NCBI RefSeq assembly: GCF_902148845.1
Contig: NC_043754.1
Span: 21,631,431-21,695,430 of the forward strand
From: Salarias fasciatus
Taxonomy: Eukaryota; Chordata; Actinopteri; Blenniiformes; Blenniidae
Length of the DNA: 64,000 bases
Reading direction: 5' to 3'
Every line of letters starts with the position of its first letter. Positions within the stretch are counted from its first letter, which is position 1. Both the position numbers and the translations under genes were made by a program. This document shows positions 40,761 through 55,585 of the stretch, piece by piece. Under the pieces are notes generated by a model that ran no database searches, was not told the DNA's origin, and saw only the letters and a list, made by a program, of their open reading frames with translations.

Positions 40761-42713
40761 TTACTCCTCGGACTCGGATTCAGGCTCTCGCCATGGTTTC
40801 GGCATGATCCTGCCGACAGGTGACAGGTTCCAGGTGATGCCGGTCTGTGTCAGCACCTGCACAAAAACAGTTTGTTACTTTAACTTAATAATAACCAAAC
40901 TTCTTTTGGGACCTTCATGTGATTGGTTGGTTATCTAACCAAATTTCGTGGTGAAAGGGTGAAGATAGAAAAAAAGAACATGTTTCAATAGTGTTGCTGT
41001 TGGAGAGCAATCAGGTTATGGTCCCCATCTAGTGGTCAGGAATGAGAGCTGAGGGCCAATAAGAGGAGCAGCTGTATGGACCCACACACCCATCATCTTT
41101 TGGGATAAGGTAAAGGAACATTTTTCAAATATTCCTTCGGATTTGATTTTGCTGGTTGTGGTTCTACTGAGGTTTGTGTGATGAGAGTTAACTCACGTAT
41201 GACCAGATTGCCGTGCAGAAGACAGCGCCTCCCACCATCAGGCCATTGCCATACTTGGAATGAAAGCTCTCTGGGACAGTAGATCCATGCCTCACCTGTC
41301 GCACAGCTTGACCTGAACAAAGCACAATGAAATAAAGGTCATAAAATTTAACTTTTATTACAATCTAAAGATAATCTTAAACAGTCAATCAGTTGTAGTG
41401 ACACAGAATGCATGTGTTGACAACAAAAAGCATTAACATACAATCTAATCACTACCATAATCCAAAACTGTGCTTAAGTAACATCAAAACAATTCTTTAC
41501 AAGTTGGCCTGCTCATTGTTAATGCTGTTACTCAAACAAAAGCCAGCAACATCAAGCAGCACCTTTGAAATGAGAGGACAACCCATGTCTCTATTGCCCA
41601 TACCAATTGGTTTTAATTACTTGCTGAAGCACAGAATATTTCAGCAAAAGACTCATTCCACCACAGTGCACAAGAGATCCTTCCTTCCTGTGGTCACCAG
41701 ACTTTATAACTCTTCTTTATTATTCTGTTCTGTTCCTAAAGCCTCAATTTCCTTCTTAGCCGCTCAATAAAAATAATTCTACAATGCAGGTTATGCTTAA
41801 AAAAACAATGTTGCCAAATTCATTACATTTCATGACATTTTCCATCTGACTGAGAAAACAGCTGACACATTCATTAAAGAAGTGTGATGTACCCACTCTA
41901 CCTTTTGATTTCTGTAAGTACGTGTTGAAAGCTTTGTGTAGTGAAACTACTATGTACCTTGAAAAAAAATACAGTCAATATTGTTAACAACAAATGCGAC
42001 CCTTCAAGAATGGAAAAAAGACATTTCAAAGCTCAACTTGAATATTATCTTTAAAAACTTGAGCATGTTTTAAATATTATGTCATCAGGTGACAGTACAA
42101 TGACATCTGAATGCCATCTTAATAAGATATTAAGAAACAAATTTAAAAGGTTTCCGGGCGTCAGCACAGGTGCTAAAAAAATTGATCTATGGTTGAAAAC
42201 GCTTCAGAAGTACAAACCCATCTTTTAACTTTTACTCTTGTTCGGTAAGGACTATGTTTCTGAAATTCCTCAACAAAATAAAACAGAAGGAACTGAAAAG
42301 TCAAAGTTTCAACTCACTGGACTAACATAATATCACATCCTGACATACAATTTACAACCACATAATCAAAAGTGGAAGTTTTACAGGTCAGAGGGTCAAA
42401 CAAGGACATATCTGCGAAGTAAACGGGATTTATTAAAGCCAATTTGCAAAACAGATACCAAGCTACCTTTCTCAATAACATTTACACTTTGTCGGAAGAA
42501 ATAAAATGTTTAGAATAATGGCTGAAGGCATGCTAACAATAGCTGCTAGCACGTTGACCGCGGTCACGAGTTACACACGGTATTCAGACTTTCTGCCACA
42601 CAGAATGCAACTAAAGCTTAGCTTCGGGTTCACTCGGGTTAAAAACGCGCTTTTATAAAAACCAGGATTTTCTCACCGCTGATGTTGACAGCCGCTTTGG
42701 CGAACCGGAACAT
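40761..42713 (-). CDS. cox7b: Cytochrome c oxidase subunit 7B, mitochondrial
   Basis: Three exons, 42713..42677, 41312..41197 and 40856..40761, give 249 nt, 82 aa (human COX7B has 80). It is a nuclear-encoded accessory subunit of complex IV in the inner mitochondrial membrane. The N-terminus MFRFAKAAVNIS is basic-hydrophobic, as in a mitochondrial presequence. FHSKYGNG matches the human FHDKYGNA, a single membrane segment follows (about LMVGGAVFCTAIWSYV), and the tail WNLSPVGRIMPKPW is near-identical to human WNLSPVGRVTPKEW. The last residues EPESESEE are more acidic than in mammals. It sits head-to-tail with pgk1, as part of the human Xq21 neighbourhood does. Confidence 0.95.
41023..41035 (-). 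promoter_or_regulatory. CTCF-core-like site in cox7b
   Basis: Minus-strand CCACTAGATGGGG, one of five related sites in one orientation. It lies in cox7b intron 2. Confidence 0.3.
41313..42676. other. cox7b intron 1 with decayed coding-like fragments
   Basis: No host gene seen. A plus-strand open frame around 41410-41770 ends in KRSFLPVVTRLYNSS, reminiscent of the C-terminal end of a LINE ORF2. A second coding-like remnant at about 41980-42228 ends near WLKTLQKYKPIF and is not recognised. Both look like old mobile-element debris, at low confidence. Confidence 0.3.
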
Positions 42714-42790
42714 GTTGACGAGCCTTCGGATACCCTTGAAGAATGGAATATGGCGGACTCTCTTGCACTGCACGGAAGTATCGCTGCGTT
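42714..42790 (-). promoter_or_regulatory. cox7b: cox7b promoter with ETS (NRF-2) and YY1-like motifs
   Basis: Within 70 bases upstream of the ATG are ATGGCGG (42750-42756, YY1-like) and CGGAAGT (42773-42779, the GABP/NRF-2 core). These two factors are known regulators of nuclear COX genes. The assignment is by motif only. Confidence 0.45.
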
Positions 42791-43233
42791 CACGTTACGT
42801 CGGCAAACATGCCTTCATGATCCCTGCGATTGAAATGGTGCTCACCTTCATTTTTTCAGAAAACAACAAATTGTTCATAGAAAAGTCAACGGAGTCAATA
42901 GCTGAGAAATAGTAGAACATATAAAACCCACATTGGGTTAACTACAGCTGCACGGTGAACATATGAAGTTGGAATAGCGGCATTTCAGTGTAACTTCCCA
43001 TTTTCTTGATGAATCGTGAACGTAGCACATAGATTTGCGCATGCGCACAAAATAAAAAGGCTTAAAGCAATCGAAAAATAATGTATTTTCTTCAAACAGT
43101 AAAGAAATGAAGAAGCGTTTGCTACTGCTTTTTGTCATTAAAAATGTTACAAATCAAATACAACTAGCCCCGACGGTATACAGCCTGGTGATGTGTGAAT
43201 AAATACAGAGTTTGTTTCTCGAGCTTGCACCGT

Positions 43234-43345
43234 GTCAGGATGGCCGAGTGGTCTAAGGCGCCAGACTCAAGGACTGATCTCCTTCCGTAGAAACGGGACT
43301 TCTGGTCTCCGAATGGAGGCGTGGGTTCGAATCCCACTTCTGACA
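43234..43345 (+). tRNA. tRNA-Leu (CAA), with intron
   Basis: The acceptor GTCAGGA pairs with TTCTGAC (43338-43344, one G-T pair). A box TGGCCGAGTGGTCTAAGG, anticodon CAA at 43268-43270 in the context ACTCAAG, a short intron just after the anticodon, a long variable arm as in class II tRNAs, and B box GGTTCGAATCC. An intron at this position is normal for vertebrate tRNA-Leu-CAA. It reads UUG codons. Confidence 0.96.
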
Positions 43346-44712
43346 CATACTTTTGACTTTTCACGGTGTCAGTGTGCTTTTACTAACCCACACCGCAAAG
43401 TGTTCCATACTTTCTTATCAATCTACACGCAACCGATTCATTTAACAATTACATTTAATTAGGTAAATCTCATTTTTGTTTTGCCCCACAGTAGGAGAGA
43501 ATCCACAATGGAAGTAGGCAAAAATCAAGATTAAAAACAGAATTAAACGTGATTATTGGTCTTAATCTATATGGACAACACTTTTTTTCATTTAAACAGG
43601 ACAATTGATGTTGAATAGTTTACCTGCTTGATCACTGTAAATATTTTGCAAGCAGGATCAACAGAAAAATACGAAAAAGCTTTACCCAATAAACTCACTA
43701 TCTATTCATTTAAGCTGCTTACATCCTTCTTGAAGGGCAATTATGAACATTATTCTAACTTTTAAATCCACTAACTGTCTGAAATATCTTTATATATATA
43801 TATACACACACACACAGACACACCATTTCAAAAAAATAGTCAAATGTTTTCACTTTACACTTTTGTTTATTAAATCAAAATATCATTTGTGGATTAAAAC
43901 AGGATGACAGTATTATGAGTAATATGTACATGCATAATGAAAACCATTTCTTAGCGACAGGTCTTTCAGAAAAAATTTGGACAAGAGTGTTGAAACCTTG
44001 ATAACATCTGGATTATAAATTAACAGTTATGGACTTCACTGACTCCTGAGGAGAAAACTGACACTGCCACTGACAGCAGAGGGAAAACGCTGCGACAGAT
44101 CGTCAGTTTGGGAGGAAAACGTCTTGAGGCACAAAGTTTGACCACAAAGAAACCTTGGATTCGGTGGTTTGTCAACAGGTCTGTTTAGCTCTTCACCATC
44201 TTAGATTTAGTGTTAAGAAATCGGCATAAACAGATGACTGCACGGGGATTAAATCATTACTGAATACTAGTTTAAAATTTAAACAGTTTGGGCTTCGTAG
44301 TGTTTTTCTTGGTAGATCTTTACACTTCCGAGTGCGCTGCCCTTTAATGAGGCTCAATAAACCAGAGGTGGTTCAATTCTCCTGCACAGGAGCAAATTTA
44401 CAGAAAAACCAGAGAGAACCTTCTCTCAAACTGACTCTTCATGACAGAGGGAAGGAGGTGAGGAGAGTTACTGGATTGTCTTCATGTGTTGTGGAAACAG
44501 TAAAACCTCTCCTCATACAAGAATGTGTTATAATCTGGACTTAAGGCAAGTTTATCAAGTTATTTCTCCTCAATTGAAGCTTTCATGTCTTTTCAGAGAT
44601 GAGTGGATGAAGCCAGAGCATCATCTCCTCCTCTAGCTGGAACCACCAGCGACTCCATCATGAATGGAATGGGCCTAAACTCAGGAAACCACTACCCCAG
44701 AGTGCAGGAGAC
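43346..44712. other. Intergenic, AT-rich
   Basis: No gene recognised between tRNA-Leu and the pgrmc1 3' UTR. A (TA)n(CA)n microsatellite is at 43793-43822. Confidence 0.55.
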
Positions 44713-44718
44713 TTTATT
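44713..44718 (-). promoter_or_regulatory. pgrmc1: Candidate poly(A) signal of pgrmc1
   Basis: Minus-strand AATAAA about 210 bases past the stop codon. Further candidates exist farther downstream, so 3' UTR length is uncertain. Confidence 0.4.
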
Positions 44719-44930
44719 GTTAATGCCTTAATGAAAGGTAAATCAAGTAGTTCTGTCAACACTTAACATCCAGAATTGGTCCAACAGTGAGAGAATGTGT
44801 AGAGAGATTGAAGGAGATTGTTTGTTTTTTTTTTTTTTGTTTTGTTTCTTTCCTCAGTGGCTCTAAGAGAAGGCAACACATTAAAAACATTAAGGCATCC
44901 GCTGTTTCCCTTTTGGTCACTCGGCGCTCT

Positions 44931-47900
44931 CTAGTCTGCCTTCTTGTCTTTTGCTTCTTCATCGTCGGTGTACTCTGTGGGCTCCTCTCCGGGCTTCAGC
45001 AGCTTTCCCACATAGTCGTATTTGACTGCAACACAGAACAACACGCAAATGAAAGTCATGCATCAACAAGGTTTTACTGTGGCATGGAGTTATTTCTTAC
45101 AGATAACCTATTCCAAAGTAAGGAGTGTTCCCTTTGATCTGTTTCTAATGACAGTTCCAATGATATTTGCGACCGTGAATTTAAAACATTGACCGTATAT
45201 ACTTATTTAAGGTAGGAAATCAAATAAATGTGGTATTTTGAGTGAATTTCAGCAGCAAGAAACTTAAATGCATTGCAGTATGCCACTTTTCCTGTAAGAT
45301 TTGAGATTAAATAGATACATTTGACGAGTCAAATCCGATATGTTAACTGTTTTGGAGACACATCAAAGTGGTTAATCTAGAAGACATCAAAACAACTTGT
45401 ACACAAGCTCAAGACACATTTTAAAATGAAGTATCAGGAGTGTCAAACACATTTTAGCTCAATTCATCCTCAACGGCCAAAATAGTTCCTTAAAAACTTT
45501 GTGTTAATTGTATTAATGTCTAAATCTAGCGTGCCTTCGGTCAATTGTTAGTGAAATTTGGTTTATATTCATTTCACTGCTGCTGTGTATTTATAGAATG
45601 TCCCAAGAATCCAAGTCCTATTGATAGTTTACGATGAAGACAACCCTGAAGGCAGCTGTCTCTCACTTCACGCTTACAGGATTCTTTTAATTTGAAATTA
45701 ATTATTCTGAATTAAAGTATTCTCCTTTGTGTTTACATGGGAATCATTTATTTGCCTTCAAACGTCAGCACCTGTTTTTTTCTTTCTGGATTAACTTTGA
45801 TGCTCTCTGCGGATGCATTTGTTTGAGGAGAGTGCAGGATTTTCTCGCCTGAATCCAAGAGTTCACGCATTTTTTTTACAAACCCGCTGTGGCTGTATGG
45901 ATGACCCTACAGACAAGCTCTCAGCTCTGCCAGGAATTACAGACCTGCTGCGATATTTTTGGCCCAAACAATGTTAAGACGGCCGCACAGCTCCACTCAC
46001 AGGTAAACTGACTCTCCCACTCGGACAGGCTCTCCCGCTGCGCCGCGTTCAGGTCCGACAGGTCGTCGTGTTCGTCTTTCAGGGCCTCCTTCTCCAGGCA
46101 GAAGGTGGCCAGACCTCGGGACGCATCTCGGCCTGCAAACACTCCGTACGGCCCCTCTGCAGGAAGGCAACCACACGCACAGGTCAGGGTGGGACTTCAC
46201 ACCAACAGCTGTGGTTTTCACAGCGATTCATCAAATTATTGTTATTACATTTCTGTTGTACTTGTTACAGTGACAATAAAGACATTCTTTTCTCCTACAC
46301 TCGTTTTAATGTTTCTGCCATGATAACAGAATTCGTGAGACTCATCTACAAAAGGTGTTACGAAGCTAATTTATTCCAAATTTCAAGTGGAAAGGCTTTG
46401 CTTTGGTGTCTTTGTTTCAGAAAAGCTTTGTCTTCGTATGGCAACGTTTTGAAAACGATGTAGTTTTCATGTTGGGCCGGTAGTGGGTGCTGTTGGCTGT
46501 TATTGTGTGTGAGAACAATAGGCTATAAATGTCAACAGAGGCTGTACACACACAATCATATAGACTGACCACCACTGTCAGCTATGAAACTACCAAGTTC
46601 CAGGAGAATATGGACTTTATTCACTTAAAAAAGTTGTGTAAACAGAGCCATAGTGAGATCCATTAGGTAAACAGAGCATTCCTGAGGCGTTTAAAACATC
46701 TTTGCTTATCCTGTCGTCAATAGGATTTGACATGCAGGCTTCTTAGAACTTCAAACCCTGTTCATTAGTTTAAATAATAAAAAAAAAAAATAAAAAAATT
46801 AGCCCAAAAAAGAGAAAAAAGCGTTGTGTCCCGGTATTAGTCATTAACAGTGAGTTACTCAGGACATTACATTTACAGACTAGATTTAAGCTTCTCGGTG
46901 TGTCAAAAACACACCTTCAAATGCAGTGAGCCAAATGATGAGCGGCCTCAAAGGACTTTTAACCCATTTCAGTGATAAGAAACAAAAACAACCACATTCA
47001 TGTGATGCACTGTAAAACTGCTGAAACTGAAAAATCCACTTAAAGTTTTAGGCAATACTTATCATCGGCAGTCATCAGAACATTTCTATGCATTTACAAG
47101 AACAACAGAAAAGTGTTTGTTCATGCAGGGCAGGGTTTGAGGCCGTGTGGAGTCCTGTCAAGGTTTGCATGACAGTGCTCTCTGAAGTTGGTCAGAGGTT
47201 ACACGCACCAGAGGTTACAATCTGAGATTAGATATCAACTGAGAGGTTCAGCTCTGACTTTGTTTCAAGACAACGGAAATGAAGAGGGGGGAGCAAATTC
47301 TTGAATCCAAGGGCTGGAAAAAAACAAAAAAACACTCAGCCAGCTGAAATAAAATGGAACAGGAGGATTCCTCTGAAGTTACACACTGAGGAAATCATGA
47401 TTTGCCTCTTTGGCTGAGCACAGGAAAAGAATCTGACATGTTCCAACAAACTATGCAGCTTGGAGTTTCGTTCATCTACAACATAAAATTACATTTTGCT
47501 CGTTGTAACATAAAGTAATCAGTTTGTAAAACATTGGATCATTTACTGTTTGGGATATTGTGTCACATCAAATGCCACCTCTCTCTTAAACAATATTACT
47601 CATTCTTAAATCACAAAAGTCGGTTGTAGGAGCTGATTCCCATGCCTTATCATGTAAATAACCCTGTATTGTAGTTGTAAACTGTGGTACACGGTAGAAA
47701 TGCCCACGATCTTTATCAATACTTTCCAGAACTTTAAGAATTTGCCTCTGGGATTAATATTTAATTTTCCATGCAGTCTCAAATATATTCTACAGTACTG
47801 TAAAATATTGAAATTCTATTTCATTTTGACAAAAGAACAAATAAAAATTGCTCTCCTGTCACTCAAATAGTTTGTTTTATTGTGTGACAACAATTATAAT

Positions 47901-48721
47901 AATGAAAAAATTCCATTCTACAAGTATTAGATATTCAGTTTTAATACACAAGACTAAAGTCACTAATAAAACTAAATTATAGTAGATTATTATATAAACT
48001 TGTGGATTAAACAATAAGTTTTCAGCTCCCATGTCATCAGATCAGATTAAGTAGACATTACCACCCGTTCTAACGTCACTGTTAAAAAAAAACGCTTTTT
48101 TGTTTGCTTTTAGAACAAAATAGAACTTTTTGAAGCAACACTGCCGAGGTGATGTTTTTATAGGAGAACTCATCTTTCTCATAGACGATCTGTGCTGTGA
48201 AGGCTGCCGCAGCCTTGTTATGAAACGGGATCTGGGCTCAGGCTGGAGGGGGTGTGGCGCCACTTCACGCTCTCCAAAGTGCTAAAAACTCCGCTAAACT
48301 AATGTATTATTTAAGAATAATGGCGGCGACAACTTTAAAGTTTTGTTTCAGGCCGAGGTAACGGTGGAGGCTGCACGGTCGCGGCGCCGCGCTGCGTCGG
48401 AGGGCTCGTGCGGGGCGGCGCGGTACCTGGTCCGTAGAACTTCTTCCCCCGGGTCACGTCGAACACTTTCCCGTTAACGGCCATGAGGATCCGCGGGTTC
48501 TGCAGTCCGTCGTACGGCTTGAGGTCGGCCAGGGTGAAGTCCCGCTGCTTCAGCTTGGGCAGCGGCTTCTCCACCTCGCCGAGCTCCGCCGGTTTGTCCC
48601 CGCGGAAAATTTTGTAGAGGAGGAAGAGGCAGAGGCTGAGCAGGGTCATGTTCAGCGGAGATGTGAAAATCTCCTGAAAAATGCCCCCAGAAGTTACCTC
48701 GCTCGCCTCTGCATCGGCCAT
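44931..48721 (-). CDS. pgrmc1: Progesterone receptor membrane component 1
   Basis: Three exons, 48721..48427, 46156..46001 and 45025..44931, give 546 nt, 181 aa (human PGRMC1 has 195). It is a single-pass ER/outer-membrane protein with a cytochrome b5-like haem-binding domain that supports P450 and sterol metabolism. The N-terminus ends in [20 protein letters not shown], giving the membrane segment at about 23-37. The b5-like domain runs from [12 protein letters not shown] through [20 protein letters not shown] to LSEWESQFT. The haem-ligand tyrosine equivalent to human Y113 is Y102. The fish protein has a shorter acidic linker and tail than human. PGRMC2 was considered, but the N-terminus and tail favour PGRMC1. 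Confidence 0.93.
45026..46000. other. pgrmc1 intron 2
   Basis: No exon. At 45435-45480 CAGGAGTGTCAAACACATTTTAG resembles, in part, the inverted end of hAT-type repeats common in vertebrates. Only one end is seen. Confidence 0.5.
46157..48426. other. pgrmc1 intron 1
   Basis: 2.3 kb of AT-rich intron, with an A-rich tract at about 46768-46800. I see no gene, RNA or repeat family here. Confidence 0.65.
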
Positions 48722-48860
48722 GTTGGCGTCTCTCTCCCTGACCCTGCTCTGGAGGCGGCGCGCGACGTGCTCGTGTGTTTTGTGGCAGTTCAACCAATCA
48801 GCACTCGGCTTCCGGTCCATCGGTCCACGACTTCGACCAATCAGATCCGCCCAATCGCGT
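48722..48860 (-). promoter_or_regulatory. pgrmc1: pgrmc1 promoter with three CCAAT boxes
   Basis: Plus-strand CCAAT at 48793-48797, 48837-48841 and 48850-48854, the first two as CCAATCAG, the preferred NF-Y site. They lie 70-135 bases upstream of the ATG in CpG-rich DNA. NF-Y binds either orientation. Confidence 0.5.
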
Positions 48861-50640
48861 GCAAAATACTACTTTACTCAAATCACCACATACTTTTCTT
48901 ACTTTTCTTTCGTCAAAACATATTTATCCAATTATTTCCCAACACAACAGAACACTTTATTGACAACAAACAGGAGACATATTCCTAAAAGTGTAGTTTA
49001 CACAAACGCATTTACTGTATACAATGCATTAATATTGTAATACATTACAATCATACACTCATGTCATTAATTACATTAAAACAATGTGATAAAAAACAAT
49101 AGATAAAGGAGATTGGATAAAGTAACATTTTAAGAAAATAAAGGTGATAAAATATGGATGAAAGATTGGAAAGCCTGATGAAAGAATAGTCTTTTCACTC
49201 TGTGTTCTGGTGATCATATTGTTCCTTGTTTAAACTAATATCTTTCCTATAGTGTTTTCATCATATTTTGGAAACTCAATTTCAAATTATGGTCCCTCTG
49301 ATCTGCTAATCCTCTCTACTTAAGAGTGTATGCATTTTTGAATTTCATGTTTTGTAGTCTGCAAAAAAAAAAAAAATTTCTTGCCCATTTAGTGAACTCA
49401 TGTGGGACCATTGTGGCTGCTCATTCTGAGCACATGTAAATATTTTCCATTATTGACATAACTATAGGACCGGTATAGGAAGTCCACATGAATGGACATG
49501 AGTGGATTCTGCCCATTTGGGTCCCATGTTTGAAGCTGTATCCATGTTTCATCAGTTAGAAATAATCAACTGTTGAAAAATGTCTTTCAGTTGAATCTGC
49601 TCTTGTTTTCTGGGTTTTGTTGTTTGACCAAGCAGCTGCTTGTTGCATTTGTAAATGCAGAAACAGGTTCTGCATGTCTTCGGGGGATGCTTGTTGCATT
49701 TTTCAGGGACATTTAACAATGATCAGGACGATGAAGTGTGATAATCCCTATTCAGCTGATAAGTAGAGAGAACAATAGGCTAACCAGGAATAATTGTGTG
49801 AATTTTGTTGAATGGATAATTAAGATTAGGTTGTATTTGAAATGAAACTATTTAGACTGGAGAACTTCTGCTCACTTGTGTGACGAACATACACTTTTAT
49901 TTACAGTAGTTTTTCTCAATTCAGAATGTAACAGCAAGGATGTTATGATGGGAGAGTGACTGAGATTGAACAGACTCTGAATGATTTCTGAGCTTTCTAA
50001 ACACATTTTCTTCAATGAATGACATGAAAATTTGAACTGCTTTGTGATTCTTATTCGTGATATTGATAATTATTAGGCAACATAAGTGCTTGACCCTTCA
50101 AATGGCCTGTCATTTGTTTTGCATTTGTTCAAATCATATGAATATAATCAGAAATTCTGATCCTATAGCAAGGGCTAGTCTTGGAATATTGCAACATGTC
50201 TTTAAACACTTACTGAGATATTTTTGAAAATCTTTTAATTTCACACTCAGAGGTCTCCTATAGTGACATTGTAAAGAGGCAAAACTATGAATATTTTTGC
50301 ACCCTTGAAGGCCCAAGGTATTCCTAGAACTTTATGAAAACATAGAAATGTTGAAAACGTTTTATTTTCTGATTTAGAGGTCCCACACACCAACATCTCA
50401 GAGGTGAAAAACATTGCTCACTGTTTATTATATTTGGATTTTACAGCATTAAGTGCTTACTGTCTTTCTGTTTTGCTTCCTTTCTGGTTTTCTCTGTTGT
50501 GCTTTTTGGTTACATTTTCAAAAATAGATTTAGTAAAAAAAAAATATAACTGATTGATTTGTTACTTTGTAAACAACAATTTCATCTATAGGGAAGTTTG
50601 CTTAAATTTCAATACATGAAAATAAATAAATAAATAAATA
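48861..50640. other. Intergenic between divergent pgrmc1 and rab24
   Basis: AT-rich, with no gene recognised. It ends with an (AAAT)n run at 50622-50640 just left of the rab24 promoter. Confidence 0.6.
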
Positions 50641-50649
50641 CATGAAAAT

Positions 50650-51099
50650 TCCCACTTCCGGTGGTGTTCCATGTATTCCGGTCCCCTCCCGCTCCTGGAA
50701 ACAGCCTCCCGTGGCTGATTGGTTCCCATCCAAACAAACAAAGCTCAGCTGGAAGCGCCTCCAGCCGCAGACCGTCAGTGAGCTGGAGGACTGACCTCCT
50801 GAGCAGTAAACAGACACCATGTCGGCAGGTCGTCCCTCGCTTCTCTAACGTTTCCGACCGAGTGCTTGTGATTTTAGTCATTGCGCAACAGGGCCGGGAG
50901 ACGTGAACCTGAGCTCCAAGCACCGGCCCGGGACCCTCCGCCGCACCGCCCCGGGATCCTCCGCCGCTCCGCCGGGGCTGAAGCGATGACAAGCCGGCAG
51001 GCTGGTGCCGCACAGCTTCGGAGTATCACGGTGTCAGCTCCGGGTTTCACTGCGGCTTGAAGCGAAGCTGTGTTGAGTGGAGACAGAGCCTCCTAGCAG
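50650..51099 (+). promoter_or_regulatory. rab24: rab24 promoter and non-coding first exon
   Basis: A CpG-rich stretch with an ETS-type ACTTCCGG (about 50653) and an inverted CCAAT box (ATTGG, 50718-50722) leads to CTAGCAG|GTGAGTC, a strong donor after 51099. The next acceptor is TTTTCAG before 52384, 87 bases upstream of the rab24 ATG. I infer a 5' UTR exon ending at 51099; its start is unknown. Confidence 0.5.
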
Positions 51100-52383
51100 G
51101 TGAGTCTCGGGGTGTTTTGCGGACTCGGCTAGGCTAGCTCCCGTCTCCCCGCCCGGTGGAAACGCTCGCGTGCTTTTGGCTGTGTCATGTTCGTCCCAGA
51201 GAGAGAACTCAACACTTTATCCTCACCGTGCCGTCCTTATTTCACATAAAATCTCTGATTATGCAGAAAAGCCTGAGATGAAAGCTGCTTCTGTGATCCT
51301 GCTCAAATGGAAACAAATCGAAGCTGGATTATTGTGTTGTTTTCCTTTCCTACATTGTACACAATGTCCAGGATCACAGCTAACCCCCGGAGTGAAGCCC
51401 CCAGAAAGTTTCTCCAAGTTTTTACTTTGATGGTCCTTTAAATATCGCCAGAATGCAGTTTAAACTTGTAGAGTCAATCATCAGATTAATATCTTTATTT
51501 TTCTTCGCCTGCTTGCATGACTTTTCCTGTATTTCAAGTTTAGCTGCAATCATTTCTTATTTGTGAAATCGGGTGTTAAATAGGCCTCAAGGGCAAAATC
51601 TTCAGAAACAGAAAAGCTTTGTTAAACTCAGATCATGTAATTAATTCACAATTTATTGCGGCGTGTTAAAGTGTCCTGTGTGTGATGTGAGGACATGAAG
51701 TCAGATGAGTCAGTGATCTCCTTCAAGTCTATTTGTCAAACAGGTTTGAGATTAAACATATATTTACCTTTGGGTGCTGTTCCATTTATGAAATCCGTTT
51801 TCTGCTGCCTGTCAGAAACCACGTGTTGTGAATCTATACTTCTAGATGAGTGTTATTCTGCGGTGTGGTTTCACCGTTATGAAATGTTGAGTTAGTGAGT
51901 TGATAGTGAAAGTGATTACCTGTTGCTCTACTGTGGATTCAGACGGCCAGACTTGAGTTATTCCAGCTCATGAGCTTACTGGAGGACAAATCCAGCGGCT
52001 CTTGACACAGTTTCATATTTACAGTAAGTAGTTTGACTCTTGAGGGCTGCTGGTTGAACTAATTGAGACTTTAAAAAACGTCCAGTTTGAACAGTTGAGA
52101 CTTCTTTTCGACTCTGGTTTCACTTTCATGCTTGACTTTTTTCCCCCCAAGAAGTCTGAAGACAGTGTTTGTTATCAGACTTGAAAGTTGAAACTTTGCG
52201 CTCTCGATCATTGCAGAGTTAGTTGTTTGGATTTTTCTCCAGAGATGTGTTTGTTTGGATCGTTTCTGTTGAAGCAGCTTGCTTGAACTGACCCAAGCGA
52301 CCGAACCCGTTTCCTTTCCTCTACCTGTTCGTCTCACAGTGATCAAACCTGTAACTCATCTTCCGTGCTTCGTGTCTTTTCAG
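51100..52383. other. rab24 5' intron
   Basis: 1.28 kb between the inferred 5' UTR exon and the ATG exon. Nothing else recognised. Confidence 0.5.
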
Positions 52384-52470
52384 CCCGGCGGCTGCCCTCT
52401 AGTCTCGATCCGGCCTCCTCCCGCGCGCCGCGCTGCGTCCTCGCCCCGGGCCTCTCCGGACGCCGCCGCC

Positions 52471-54598
<2,128 letters not shown>

Positions 54599-55585
54599 GG
54601 CGGAGCAGCAGAGGCCGGCGGTCCGGCGGCGGACTCGCCTCCCGATGCAGAATCAAACCGTGTTGTCGATACTTTGTGAGAAATTTGTTTTTGTGCCATG
54701 AAGAGCAGCAGGATTCTGTGTGGAGGGGGGTATCATCTGACTGACTGGATTAATGGCGTGACCCCTCCCCCCGTGGAGCTGCAGCAGGGTGAACCGTCGC
54801 TCTGGTCGGAGGAAACATGGCGGACGCCGTCTCCAGGAGGGCGCGCCTTTCGTTTACAAGCCGCTGTTTTTGTTTAAAGTTAAAAAGCAGAAACGTGTGT
54901 TCCAGTTGTTCCCACAGAGGCCTTCAGAGCGCCGTGCATGTGTCCAGCTTTTTTTTAAAGATGGCCGCCTCCGAGGCCACTCACCGCGCCGCAGCAAGTG
55001 GAACATGGTGACTTTTCTTTCTTAAAGTTCTCAGAGAAAAAATTAAAAAAAAAAGAAGAAGCTGTTATTGGGCAGTAAAGCACAGGAAAACACTACTGCA
55101 CACCGACACTGAGCCTGGAGGGACCGCATGGCTGAAAACCTCCATCTTCATCCTCCTCTTCAGGAGAAACACTTCAACACGTTTGAACTGAATCGCAGCA
55201 GGACGCCGACTGTTCCCCTCTGAAGGGAGGATTTCACCATCAGGAAGGAGCTGAATGTCGTAACGTGTTTCAAACCGCCGCCCGCCGCTCTATTTAAAGC
55301 CGCTCGCTAATTTATTGCCGTTTTAAGTTGTACCGCCTGGCGAAATGTGCCGGGAAATAAACGGACGAAGGCTCAGAGGGAGCTGAGACGCTTTATGCTT
55401 TTCTTTCTTTCTTCTTTAATTTTAACTGAGAGCTGAAATGTCTGTGTCTACATATACTCTGTGAAATACGCGAATGGCCTGCTGAGAGCTGTTTTGCCAT
55501 TGATTGTAATATTTGAGCCCTGTTTTGAACGCGAACGTTCAAAATGACTGGAAGATGTGTTATAAATAAAAGTGCAGTGTATTAT
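54599..55585 (+). other. rab24: rab24 3' UTR
   Basis: Two AATAAA hexamers follow the stop, at 55356-55361 and 55565-55570. The UTR probably ends near one of these, converging on nsd1. Open frames inside are not conserved-looking. Confidence 0.5.
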
